From: Elusimicrobiaceae bacterium
GTDB taxonomy: Bacteria; Elusimicrobiota; Elusimicrobia; Elusimicrobiales; Elusimicrobiaceae
NCBI GenBank assembly: GCA_017546175.1
Contig: JAFYXM010000010.1
Span: forward strand, 124,001 to 188,000
Direction: 5' to 3'
DNA length: 64,000 nucleotides
Positions 47,479-55,486 of this stretch are shown piece by piece. Under the pieces are notes generated by a model that did not search any database, was not told the DNA's origin, and saw only the letters and a list, made by a program, of their open reading frames with translations. A program made the translations under genes and the position numbers. Each line of letters opens with the position of its first letter. Within the stretch, counting starts at the first letter, position 1.

Positions 47479-48414
47479 ATGAGATTTCAAAAATCACCCT
47501 CCTACTTTGCCCAATACATAGGATTGCAAAGCGTTTGTTGCTTATTACGCTGCTTGCCTTACGGGGCCGCCATCTCCGTCGGACGTTTTGCCACGGGGCT
47601 AGCCAGCAAAGTAGCCCGTAAACGTTTTGCGCGCAACGTGCGCGATATTTCCTTGGCTTTCCCCGACAAATCTCCCCAAGAAGTCCGTGAAATTGCCTTT
47701 AAATCTTGGCAAAACATGGGGCAAATTTTGGCTGAAGTGGTCAAGCTGACCTCTTATTCCAAAGAAGAGTTTAGAAAGCACGTAGAGATCTGCGGTTTGG
47801 AAAAAATTCAAGAAAACCAAAAAAACAAAACCGGCGGCATCATTCACATCGGGCATTTGACCAACTGGGAAGCCTTCGGGCTGGCCGTATCGGTGGAAGG
47901 AATAGACAAAGCAGTACTGGCACAAAGAATGGACAACCCCTATGTGGACGAAGAAACCAACCGTCTGCGCAATATCTTCGGAGGAAATACCTTTCACAGC
48001 AATCACGATGCCAACCCTTTTATCGCTTGTGTGCGTTGGATCAAAAAAGGAAAAATGATTGGTATCTTGACCGATCAAAACATTTTATCAACCGATTTTT
48101 TTATGAAGTTTTTAGGCCGTCCGGCGGCCATGTCGCCCATTACGGCACTGTTATCTATTCGTTTGCAAGTGCCCGTTTTTCCGGTGTTGGTTACCAGAGA
48201 AAACGGCAAAATCATTTGTACGGTACAAGACCCTCTTTTACCGCCGACGGAGTATAGCCCCGAAAATATCCGCAAATTTATGCGTGAGTTAACCGATATT
48301 TATGAAAATTGGATTCGCCAAAACCCTGAAAATTGGCTTTGGGCGCATAACCGTTGGAAAAGAGAAGGGGACGCTGCAAAATGGCTCTCGGAGAATCCGC
48401 AATGCATTCAATAA
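47479..48414 (+). CDS. LpxL/HtrB-type lipid A acyltransferase
   Basis: A 311-residue lysophospholipid acyltransferase. IIHIGHLTNWEAFGLAV contains the catalytic HX4E, AQRMDNPYVDEETNRLRNIFG and KKGKMIGILTDQN continue the fold, and ENWLWAHNRWKREGD is the typical C-terminal LpxL motif. It adds a secondary acyl chain to lipid A at the inner membrane. Whether it corresponds to LpxL or LpxM cannot be decided. It starts a run of LPS genes in which each overlaps the next. Confidence 0.88.
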   Translation: MRFQKSPSYFAQYIGLQSVCCLLRCLPYGAAISVGRFATGLASKVARKRFARNVRDISLAFPDKSPQEVREIAFKSWQNMGQILAEVVKLTSYSKEEFRKHVEICGLEKIQENQKNKTGGIIHIGHLTNWEAFGLAVSVEGIDKAVLAQRMDNPYVDEETNRLRNIFGGNTFHSNHDANPFIACVRWIKKGKMIGILTDQNILSTDFFMKFLGRPAAMSPITALLSIRLQVPVFPVLVTRENGKIICTVQDPLLPPTEYSPENIRKFMRELTDIYENWIRQNPENWLWAHNRWKREGDAAKWLSENPQCIQ

Positions 48415-48959
48415 AGGCTATCTTTTTTGACCGTGACGGCACTTTAATTCACGAAAAACCGGGTACTTATTTAAGCGACCCCGCCAAAGTGCGCCTGTAT
48501 GCCCCCGTCAAGAAAGCTTTGCAAAAACTTGCCAAGGCAGGTTTTTCCTTTTTTATCGTTTCCAATCAATCTGGCATCGGCCGCGGTTACTTTACCGCCA
48601 AGGAAGTAAATGCTGTGCATGCACGGTTGCAGGAGCTTCTAAAACCTGTGGTAATACAAGAAATTGTCTTCTGTCCGCACGCACCCGAAGAAAAATGCAA
48701 TTGCCGCAAACCCAATACAGAGCTGGGTAAAAATTTAATCACCAAATACAACATTGATCCGGCCCGCTCATTTATGGTGGGAGATAAAAAAGCCGATGTG
48801 CTTTTCGGCCACGGACTTGGTCTTCGCTCCGTGTTAATGACAACGGCCAACGGAAAAACGCATTTGCGCAAATATCCAGATTTAAGACCCGACTTTATAG
48901 CCCAAGATATGGCCGCCGCCGCACGTTATATTTTAAGAGAGGACAGCGCAGATGAATAA
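48402..48959 (+). CDS. gmhB: D-glycero-D-manno-heptose 1,7-bisphosphate 7-phosphatase
   Basis: A 185-residue HAD phosphatase. AIFFDRDGTLIHEKPGTYLSDP holds the DxD nucleophile pair, FFIVSNQSGIGRGYF motif II, CPHAPEEKCNCRKPNTEL the Cys-His zinc loop specific for GmhB/HisB-N, and FMVGDKKADVLFG motif IV. ATG 48402 follows GGAG; it overlaps the acyltransferase by 13 bases. With the heptose kinase at 50054 it makes the ADP-heptose precursor for LPS core. HisB-N is the alternative, but the context favours GmhB. Confidence 0.88.
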   Translation: MHSIKAIFFDRDGTLIHEKPGTYLSDPAKVRLYAPVKKALQKLAKAGFSFFIVSNQSGIGRGYFTAKEVNAVHARLQELLKPVVIQEIVFCPHAPEEKCNCRKPNTELGKNLITKYNIDPARSFMVGDKKADVLFGHGLGLRSVLMTTANGKTHLRKYPDLRPDFIAQDMAAAARYILREDSADE

Positions 48960-50031
48960 ACGCCAAGCTGCGATTATTTCTCTTGCTTTTTTGCTGGCCG
49001 CCTGCCATGCGGCGCAACCTCTTCCCTCCTCTGAAAATTCTTCTTTACCCAAAACGGCCGTCCAAGAAAACCAAACAACGGCAGAAAAAACGGAAAATAA
49101 CCTGCCTATTGTTGAAGAAAAAGAAACAGAAGCTGTACCCCCATCTGTTTCACAAACGCCCAAAATTGAAGTAAAAAAAGAAATTGAGCCTGCCGCAACA
49201 CAAGAAGTTACTTTTCCTTCCGAGCCGGCTGCGGACAGAGCTATTTTTGACGGCGAAGATTTAATTGACTTCTCAGAGCGCAGCTTGCACCCTTATGCAG
49301 GTTTGGTGCCTAACGTCAATGCCACTCAAAAAGCCCCTTGGGCCTATGAGCAGCTTAAATACGGCATTTATTACACCTTTGTCAAAGCGGGTACCGCCTA
49401 TATTAAAAACCGCGGCTTGGTCAGCCTGCATGGGCGGCCTGTGTATCTTTTGCAAACTACCGCTTTTTCCGCACCCGTAATTGATGCGGTATTTAAAGTA
49501 CGTGATGTCAACCAATCTTGGTTAGATGCGCAAGAGTTTTATTCTTTAGGATACGGGCAAAGCGTACGTGAAGGCCGCTATATCCGAGATGAGTGGGTTA
49601 CTTTTGATTACGACAATCACCAATATATCGGTCAATCTAAAAAGAAAGCCGAGCCCAAACAGGTCCAAGGTCCTTTGGATATAAAGGTATTAGATATGTT
49701 GTCCTCTCTTTACTATGTTCGCAGCCAAAAATTGGAAGTGGGTAAAGATTTAGTATTTGATATCGTCAACCGTAGCAAGCAATATCCGCTTATCGTAAAA
49801 GTGTTAAAAAAAGAAAAAGTAAAAACCGAAGCAGGTACCTTTAACACCATTGTGGTGGAGCCGCAAATACGCGGAGAAGGAATTTTCGTTTCCAAAGGAA
49901 AGAGCCTGAAGGTCTGGCTGACTGACGATAAATATAAGATGCCTGTTAAAATGACGGTGGAAGTGTTTATCGGCTCGGTTTCTGCCGAACTTTTGGAGTA
50001 TAAAAGACAAGCTCCTGAAAATATTTTATAA
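48952..50031 (+). CDS. DUF3108 lipoprotein
   Basis: A 359-residue lipoprotein with signal MNKRQAAIISLAFLLAAC (lipobox LAAC). A Pro/Glu/Thr-rich linker spans residues 20-115. The C-terminal ~220 residues (KYGIYYTFVKAGTAYIKNRGLVSLHGRPVYLL, then LDMLSSLYYVRSQKL, then VKTEAGTFNTIVVEP) match DUF3108, a periplasmic beta-rich fold. The gene overlaps gmhB by eight bases and precedes the heptose kinase, so a role in LPS or outer-membrane handling is likely, though DUF3108 has no proven function that I know of. Confidence 0.82.
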   Translation: MNKRQAAIISLAFLLAACHAAQPLPSSENSSLPKTAVQENQTTAEKTENNLPIVEEKETEAVPPSVSQTPKIEVKKEIEPAATQEVTFPSEPAADRAIFDGEDLIDFSERSLHPYAGLVPNVNATQKAPWAYEQLKYGIYYTFVKAGTAYIKNRGLVSLHGRPVYLLQTTAFSAPVIDAVFKVRDVNQSWLDAQEFYSLGYGQSVREGRYIRDEWVTFDYDNHQYIGQSKKKAEPKQVQGPLDIKVLDMLSSLYYVRSQKLEVGKDLVFDIVNRSKQYPLIVKVLKKEKVKTEAGTFNTIVVEPQIRGEGIFVSKGKSLKVWLTDDKYKMPVKMTVEVFIGSVSAELLEYKRQAPENIL

Positions 50032-50053
50032 TCTTAGATTATAAGAGGTGTTT

Positions 50054-51043
50054 ATGCAAACCATATCCAGCAAAAGACTAAAAGAAATTTTACGTTCGTT
50101 TAAAAACAAAGAAATGATTGTGGTGGGCGATATTATGTTGGACCATTTTATCAAAGGGTCCGTCAGCCGTATTTCTCCCGAAGCCCCCGTACCCGTAGTA
50201 GCCGTAAATAAAGAATTTTTCGTAGCCGGCGGTGCCGGAAACGTGGCCGTCAATTTGGCCGCTTTGGGGGCTAGACCGACTTTGGTTTCCGTGGTAGGCA
50301 CCGACGCAGGCGGCGAACTTTTGAAAGATTTTCTGAAAACTAAAAATGTTAATATTACCGGTATTGCCGAAGATGAAGGACGCCCCACTACGCAAAAAAT
50401 CCGCGTCATGGCAGAGCAACAACAAATCGTCCGCTACGATAGAGAAAGCAAACACCCCGTAGCCCATGATGTAGCCGGAGAATGTATGAAAAGTTTTGAG
50501 ACTGCCTTAAAAACGGCCAAAGGGGTCATTTTATCCGACTATGCCAAAGGTATGCTGACAGACAAAAACATTAAAGCCTTGATTGAAGCTTGCCGCAAGA
50601 AAAAAATTCCCGTCTGTGTGGACCCCAAAATTGACAATTTCAAAAAATATAAAAATATTACCTGCATGACCCCCAACACCAAAGAAGCCTGGGAAGGAGC
50701 GGGTTTATCCCCCAAATCTGGCGAAGAAGCCATAGAAAACTTGGGTTGGAAAATCTTAAAAATGCTTAATGCAGATTCTATTTTAATCACTCGCAGTGCC
50801 GACGGTATGAGCCTGTTTGAAAAAGGCAAAGAGAAATCTGTTACCGTCAAAGCCACTGCCAGAGAAGTATTTGACGTTACGGGCGCAGGCGATACGGTGA
50901 TTTCCGTATTTACCTTAGCCCTTGCTTGCGGTGCAAAATTGCATGAAGCGGCCGTCTTGGCCAACTATGCAGCCGGCATCGTAGTTGCCAAATCCGGCAC
51001 AGCCACCGTCACGCCGGAAGAAATTATTAAGGAACTTCCATGA
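50054..51043 (+). CDS. rfaE1: D-glycero-beta-D-manno-heptose-7-phosphate kinase (RfaE domain I)
   Basis: A 329-residue PfkB-family kinase. VVGDIMLDHFIKGSVSRISPEAPVPVV and FVAGGAGNVAVNLAALGA are the HldE domain I blocks, VLSDYAKGMLT the middle, CVDPKIDNFKKYKN follows, and FDVTGAGDTVISVFTLALA contains the catalytic DTxGAGD-type motif. The nucleotidyltransferase domain of bifunctional HldE is absent, so a separate second-domain gene must exist elsewhere. ATG 50054 follows AAGAGG. The stop overlaps kdsB by four bases. Confidence 0.9.
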   Translation: MQTISSKRLKEILRSFKNKEMIVVGDIMLDHFIKGSVSRISPEAPVPVVAVNKEFFVAGGAGNVAVNLAALGARPTLVSVVGTDAGGELLKDFLKTKNVNITGIAEDEGRPTTQKIRVMAEQQQIVRYDRESKHPVAHDVAGECMKSFETALKTAKGVILSDYAKGMLTDKNIKALIEACRKKKIPVCVDPKIDNFKKYKNITCMTPNTKEAWEGAGLSPKSGEEAIENLGWKILKMLNADSILITRSADGMSLFEKGKEKSVTVKATAREVFDVTGAGDTVISVFTLALACGAKLHEAAVLANYAAGIVVAKSGTATVTPEEIIKELP

Positions 51044-51777
51044 GCGATATTTTAATTGTTATCCCTGCTCGTTACGGCTCTACCCGTCTGCCCGCCAAAG
51101 CCTTGAAACTTTTAGGCGGAAAACCTGTAGTGCAACATGTCTATGAAGCTTGCCAAAAGGCCAATGTAGGCGAAGTGCTGATTGCTACGGAAAACCAAAT
51201 TGTGGTAGATGCGGTAGCTCAGTTTGGGGCCAAAGGCGTACTGACCAGCGAGGCCTGCCAAAGCGGTACTGACCGCGTGTATGAAGCCGCCAAAGGCCGC
51301 AGCGAAAAATTTATTATTAATGTACAAGGCGATGAGCCGTTTTTAAACCCGACGACGGTGCAAAAAATTGCCGAAATGTTGCAAAACGACCCTTCTTGTG
51401 ATATTGCCACGGCTGCCGCGCCGACGTTAGATGAAGAAAAAATTAATAACCCCAACTGCGTCAAAGCTGTGCTTAACAAAGACGGAAAAGCCCTGTATTT
51501 TTCGCGCTCTGCCGTGCCGTACAAACGCGAAATTACCGAAGAGAATAAAAACGTGCCTTACTGGCAGCATTGTGGTATTTACGGCTACCGCCGTGAAGCG
51601 TTGGAACGCTTTGTCAGCTTGCCGCCCAGCCCGTTGGAACAGTTGGAAAAACTGGAGCAGTTACGTGCATTGGAGGACGGCCTGACTATCAAATGCGTGG
51701 CTATAGACGCAGCCGGCCCCGCCATAGACACCGCTCGTGACCTGCAAGAAGCCGAAGAATATTTAAAGAAGATTTAA
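51040..51777 (+). CDS. kdsB: 3-deoxy-manno-octulosonate cytidylyltransferase
   Basis: A 245-residue enzyme that activates Kdo as CMP-Kdo for the LPS inner core. IVIPARYGSTRLPAKALKLLGGKPVVQHVYE is the nucleotide-binding signature, SGTDRVYEA and NVQGDEPFLNP carry conserved Ser/Asp residues, and WQHCGIYGYRREALERF and PLEQLEKLEQLRALE complete the family blocks. It closes the LPS operon and is followed by a terminator. Confidence 0.93.
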   Translation: MSDILIVIPARYGSTRLPAKALKLLGGKPVVQHVYEACQKANVGEVLIATENQIVVDAVAQFGAKGVLTSEACQSGTDRVYEAAKGRSEKFIINVQGDEPFLNPTTVQKIAEMLQNDPSCDIATAAAPTLDEEKINNPNCVKAVLNKDGKALYFSRSAVPYKREITEENKNVPYWQHCGIYGYRREALERFVSLPPSPLEQLEKLEQLRALEDGLTIKCVAIDAAGPAIDTARDLQEAEEYLKKI

Positions 51778-51784
51778 AGCGAAG

Positions 51785-51816
51785 AACTCCCGCTCCGGCG
51801 GGAGTTCCCCTTTTTT
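51785..51816 (+). terminator. Terminator of the LPS operon
   Basis: AACTCCCGC-TCC-GGCGGGAGTT hairpin followed by CCCC and TTTTTT. Confidence 0.85.
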
Positions 51817-51889
51817 AGCATTTGGCGCTACCAATACGCGCCATTGAAAAACCGTATATATAAATTTATTTTTTAAGGAGAAAAAACAT

Positions 51890-53482
51890 ATGTCAAAATT
51901 CATTATCATCACCGGCGGTGTGGTAAGTTCTTTAGGGAAAGGAATTTCCGGCGCCAGCATCGGCAAACTTTTGCAATTGCACGGCCTGAAGGTCAACATG
52001 ATTAAATGTGACCCTTATATCAATGTAGACCCCGGCACCATGAGCCCTTACCAACACGGCGAAGTATTTGTAACCGTGGACGGCGCGGAAGCTGACTTGG
52101 ACCTTGGCTATTACGAACGCTTTTTAGATGTGAACATGACCAAAGCCAATACCAATACCGCCGGCAGCATTTACCAAACAGTTATTGACAAAGAACGCCG
52201 CGGTGAATATTTGGGTGCTACCGTGCAGGTCATTCCGCACATTACCAATGAAATCAAAAAACGCTTTTGCGCGTTTGAAAAAGAATGTGATGTATCTATC
52301 ATTGAAATCGGCGGAACGGTGGGCGATATAGAATCTTTGCCGTTCTTGGAAGCGGCGCGCCAGCTGCGCCTTGAAAGAGGAGCCAAAAACGTCATCTGTA
52401 TCCACGTTACTTTGCTCCCTTATATTGCCGTAGCTCAAGAGCTTAAAACCAAACCCAGCCAACATTCCGTCAACAAACTGCGCGAAGTAGGCATTGAGCC
52501 CAGCATGCTTATTTGCCGTACGGAAAAACCGCTGTCTGAAGGCATTAAAAACAAGCTTTCCTTGTTCTGCAATGTCCCTGCGCAGGCCGTGATTGAATGT
52601 GCTGATGCCAAATCTATTTACGAAGTACCGCGCAATTTCTACAACCAAAAAGTAGATGAGCAAGTATTAGACTTCTTGGGCATTACCCCCACCCAACCGA
52701 TTGACGAAAACTGGTTTAAATTCTTTGAAAAAGCATTAAACCCCAGCCAAAAAGTGAAAATTGCCATCGCGGGGAAATACTCCGAATTGCAAGATGCTTA
52801 TAAATCTGTCAACGAAGCTTTGCGCCATGCCGGCATGAATAATGATGCTAAGGTGGAAATTACCTACATCAACACCGAAAAAGATGATGTGGTAACCAAA
52901 CTCAAAGAAGTCGACGGTATTTTGATCCCCGGCGGATTCGGTACGCGCGGCATTGAGGGAAAAATTGAAACCGTACGCTACGCGCGCGAAAACAAAGTGC
53001 CTTTCTTGGGCATTTGCGTGGGCATGCAATGTGCCGTGATTGAAGCAGCGCGCAATTTATGCGGTTTGACCGACGCCAACTCTACCGAATTTGACGACCA
53101 AACCAAAGATCCGGTGGTAGATTTAACCCCGCAACAGCAAAACGTACAATATAAAGGCGGCACCATGCGCTTGGGTCATTATACGGCAGATTTAGCCAAA
53201 GGATCTTTGGCTCACAAGCTCTATGGGCAAGACCAAATTTTGGAGCGCCACCGCCACCGCTACGAGTTCAACCCCAAATATGTAGCTCAGTTGGAAAAAG
53301 TGGGGCTGAAAGTGTCGGGTTGGCATGAGGGAGTATTGCCCGAAATCGTGGAGCGTGAGGACCACCCGTATTTTATAGCGGGCCAGTTCCACCCTGAGTT
53401 CGGCTCCCGTCCGTTGCGCCCGCATCCGCTGTTTGACGGACTAATCAAAGCCAGTTTAAAAAATAAAGAAAGTAAGAAATAA
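51890..53482 (+). CDS. pyrG: CTP synthase
   Basis: A 530-residue amidotransferase that makes CTP from UTP, ATP and glutamine. The synthetase part starts FIIITGGVVSSLGKGISGASIGKLL, with KCDPYINVDPGTMSPYQHGEVFVT and EIGGTVGDIESLPFLEAARQLR. The glutaminase part has PFLGICVGMQ with the catalytic Cys and FIAGQFHPEFGSRP with the His-Glu pair. AAGGAG precedes the start. It directly follows the CMP-Kdo gene kdsB, which uses CTP, with a terminator between. Confidence 0.95.
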   Translation: MSKFIIITGGVVSSLGKGISGASIGKLLQLHGLKVNMIKCDPYINVDPGTMSPYQHGEVFVTVDGAEADLDLGYYERFLDVNMTKANTNTAGSIYQTVIDKERRGEYLGATVQVIPHITNEIKKRFCAFEKECDVSIIEIGGTVGDIESLPFLEAARQLRLERGAKNVICIHVTLLPYIAVAQELKTKPSQHSVNKLREVGIEPSMLICRTEKPLSEGIKNKLSLFCNVPAQAVIECADAKSIYEVPRNFYNQKVDEQVLDFLGITPTQPIDENWFKFFEKALNPSQKVKIAIAGKYSELQDAYKSVNEALRHAGMNNDAKVEITYINTEKDDVVTKLKEVDGILIPGGFGTRGIEGKIETVRYARENKVPFLGICVGMQCAVIEAARNLCGLTDANSTEFDDQTKDPVVDLTPQQQNVQYKGGTMRLGHYTADLAKGSLAHKLYGQDQILERHRHRYEFNPKYVAQLEKVGLKVSGWHEGVLPEIVEREDHPYFIAGQFHPEFGSRPLRPHPLFDGLIKASLKNKESKK

Positions 53483-53491
53483 CTTCATCAT

Positions 53492-53527
53492 AAAAATACC
53501 CCAATCGCGAGCGACTGGGGTATTTTT
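53492..53527. terminator. Bidirectional terminator pyrG / pilin
   Basis: AAAAATACCCCA / TGGGGTATTTTT hairpin between convergent genes. Confidence 0.85.
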
Positions 53528-53539
53528 ATCCCATTAAAT

Positions 53540-54004
53540 TTACCAATTATCTGAATATCTCCAACCGTGTGTCTTCCCCAAGTAATGGCAAATATATTCT
53601 CCCATTTTTTCGCCTGGATTATATTTGCAATAATGATCATAAGTTCCAGAGGTGCTATCATAGTAATTTAAAAAGAAATAATCTGCGGTTAAACTTTCTA
53701 TAGTGTATCCCGTTAAATTTGCGGAATAGGTAAATTTATCAGTTTTACAAGAAGATTCGTCACATTCAATGGGAAGATCAATACTTAATCCACCACAAGT
53801 TGTTCTCAAACAACAAGTTTCGTTCGTACCTCCTTCCATTCGGCAGATATCTAATGCCTTTTCCAAAGTAGAGGCATGAATCAAGGCTTCCGTCAAACGT
53901 GCTCTTTCCACCGCTTTGGTATATTGCGGAAGGGCTACCGCTGACAAAATGCCGATGATGAGTACTACCACTAAAAGTTCTATCAAAGTAAAACCTTTCT
54001 TCAT
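53540..54004 (-). CDS. Type IV pilin-like protein
   Basis: A 154-residue pseudopilin with prepilin site [20 protein letters not shown] and a long alpha-1 ([34 protein letters not shown]). The globular part has CRMEGGTNETCCLRTTCGG and CDESSCKTDKFTYSANL, probable disulfides, and ends YICHYLGKTHGWRYSDNW. AAGGAG precedes the start. Its promoter has a twelve-T spacer, and a 70-base repeat and hairpin elements lie upstream. Assembly genes for the pilus are not in the window. Confidence 0.9.
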   Translation of the reverse strand: MKKGFTLIELLVVVLIIGILSAVALPQYTKAVERARLTEALIHASTLEKALDICRMEGGTNETCCLRTTCGGLSIDLPIECDESSCKTDKFTYSANLTGYTIESLTADYFFLNYYDSTSGTYDHYCKYNPGEKMGEYICHYLGKTHGWRYSDNW

Positions 54005-54051
54005 TTCTTTCTCCTTATTTTAGTTTTTGCTACATTTTTTCCGTCCGAAAA

Positions 54052-54079
54052 ATTGTAGCAAAAAAAAAAAACCAGTCAA
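54052..54079 (-). promoter_or_regulatory. Pilin promoter with a 12-T tract in the spacer
   Basis: Minus-strand TTGACT (54079-54074), a 16-base spacer (GG, twelve T, GC) and TACAAT (54057-54052). Homopolymers of this length slip easily and would change -35/-10 spacing. Confidence 0.6.
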
Positions 54080-54143
54080 GTCTTTTCTTTTCCACCGACG
54101 AAGATAATGTTCTTTTTTACATTGCTCAAAAAGAACCAAAAAA
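54074..54143. repeat. 70-bp upstream repeat, copy 2
   Basis: Matches 43919-43988 with about three substitutions. It includes GTTCTTTTTT (54109-54118) pairing with AAAAAGAAC (54128-54136). It starts at the pilin -35 box and extends upstream. Confidence 0.75.
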
Positions 54144-54165
54144 ACTAGAGGGTAGCACAAAGCAA

Positions 54166-54248
54166 AATACCTGCTTTTTAGGCTGTTTTGTGAAATCATA
54201 AAAAACTACTCAAACATACAAAACAGTTTTTCCTAAAAAGCAGGTATT
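54166..54248. repeat. Large perfect inverted repeat
   Basis: AATACCTGCTTTTTAGG (54166-54182) and CCTAAAAAGCAGGTATT (54232-54248) are perfect reverse complements of 17 bp; inside, CTGTTTTGT (54183-54191) pairs with ACAAAACAG (54218-54226). Together they give 26 bp of stem with a five-T bulge and a 26-base loop. GCTGTTAACAGC at 54270-54281 is a further 12-bp palindrome. No coding frame is seen in 54005-54532. Confidence 0.8.
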
Positions 54249-54337
54249 CTGACTACGTTTGTAATATCGGCTGTTAACAGCAAAATTTATTGCCGTTCCT
54301 AATAACTGGAAAATGGTTTGCCCACACCAAAACAATC

Positions 54338-54526
54338 AACCGAAGATGCCGTGCGCAACATCTGAAGATTAATTGCTCATAGCATGATTTTTCAGTTTTG
54401 GGAATTATTTGTTCCGTAAGTTACCCGAGGCAAGTAGTGCCAACTACGGCGAGCGGTAAGGCGGAACAAAGAAACCCAAAAATGGAAAATGGTTTGCCCA
54501 CACAAAGATACACGACCGAAGATGCC
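54338..54526. repeat. Long-hairpin element, copy B
   Basis: Direct repeats of accgaagatgccgt (about 54339 and 54513) flank a hairpin. TTTTGGG (54396-54402) pairs with CCCAAAA (54475-54481), GTTCCG (54411-54416) with CGGAAC (54462-54467), TTACC (54421-54425) with GGTAA (54455-54459), and GTAGT (54434-54438) with ACTAC (54443-54447) around GCCA. Flanks such as tagcatgatttttcag are shared with copy A. The right direct repeat ends next to the stop codon of the kinase gene. Confidence 0.65.
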
Positions 54527-54532
54527 GTTATA

Positions 54533-55483
54533 TTATATCTCAAAGGCCGACGGATCTACCGGTATCCTAAACCACAAAAGTGCCCCTTGTCCCAGTCCTG
54601 CACTCTGCACGCCGATTTCCCCATTGTGCGCATTAATAATTTCCTGCGCAATGGAAAGCCCCAACCCCCAGCCCTGTTTTTTGGCAGAGCGCTCTGTATC
54701 GGCTTGGTGGAACTTTTGGAAAATTTTATTTTGCTCGGCATAAGAAATTCCAGGTCCTTCGTCGGCAATATAGCAGACCAACCAACCGTCCTGCAAAAAA
54801 TAACGCAGCTCAATGCGCCCCCCTTGCGGGGAAAACTTAATCGCATTTCCTAATAAGTTATTAAGCACCTGCGAGATGCGGAAGCGGTCTGCATATACCG
54901 TCACATCATGAGGATATTCATAACGCACTAAAAACAAACCTTTTTTCTGGGCATTAACTTGCTGTAAAGCATACACGTCGTTGATGAGTTGATTAAAAGT
55001 AAAATGTTTAAAGTCCATTTTAAACTTACCCGATTCTATCATGGAAATATCCATCAAATCGGCCATCAGTTGGTTCATGTTATCGGTGGCTTTTAAAATA
55101 TTATTTAAGGCCAGTTGGTCTTCGTTTCCGCTGCCTTGCACTCCGTCCATCATCAACACGGAGGTAAAGCCTTGAATAGAGGTAAGCGGTTGGCGCAAAT
55201 CATGCGCTACAATAGACATAAACTTGGAGCGTATTTCGTTTAAACGGTTTAACTCTTGGTTGGAAAGCTGTAGTTTTTCCACCATGCTTTCTAACATATT
55301 CACTTTACCGGAAAGTTGCACCTGCAAAGCAGCTATTTGCTGCTGATAGTTATGCTCTGCTTTCATGACGACGCGTTTCATTTTATGCAACGAAAAACGA
55401 CGCGTAATCCAATAAGTTAATAAGACAAGCGGCACCGCTAAAACAATGTAATAAAGCACATGATGAGCAAGTAGAGATTTCAT
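54533..55483 (-). CDS. Membrane-bound histidine kinase without a sensor domain
   Basis: A 316-residue kinase. One membrane helix (residues about 8-25) is followed by a coiled coil (35-85), the HisKA domain with FMSIVAHDLRQPLTSIQGF (phospho-His near residue 94) and the HATPase domain with NNLLGNAIKFSPQGG (N box), DEGPGI (G1) and GWGLGLSIAQ (G2). No periplasmic sensor or PAS domain is present, so the input is probably membrane state or a partner protein. No response regulator gene is adjacent. It follows tsaC by three bases in a rsmI-tsaC-kinase unit. Confidence 0.87.
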   Translation of the reverse strand: MKSLLAHHVLYYIVLAVPLVLLTYWITRRFSLHKMKRVVMKAEHNYQQQIAALQVQLSGKVNMLESMVEKLQLSNQELNRLNEIRSKFMSIVAHDLRQPLTSIQGFTSVLMMDGVQGSGNEDQLALNNILKATDNMNQLMADLMDISMIESGKFKMDFKHFTFNQLINDVYALQQVNAQKKGLFLVRYEYPHDVTVYADRFRISQVLNNLLGNAIKFSPQGGRIELRYFLQDGWLVCYIADEGPGISYAEQNKIFQKFHQADTERSAKKQGWGLGLSIAQEIINAHNGEIGVQSAGLGQGALLWFRIPVDPSAFEI

Positions 55484-55486
55484 ATT

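Noticed and set aside
44057-54526. Hairpin elements as integron attC sites
   Set aside because: attC sites also keep structure over sequence, but the RYYYAAC and GTTRRRY ends and a cassette array are missing and the copies are tens of kb apart.
17741-54526. CRISPR array
   Set aside because: The ccgaagatgccg repeats occur only in pairs about 175 bases apart; there are no regularly spaced repeats and no cas genes in the window.
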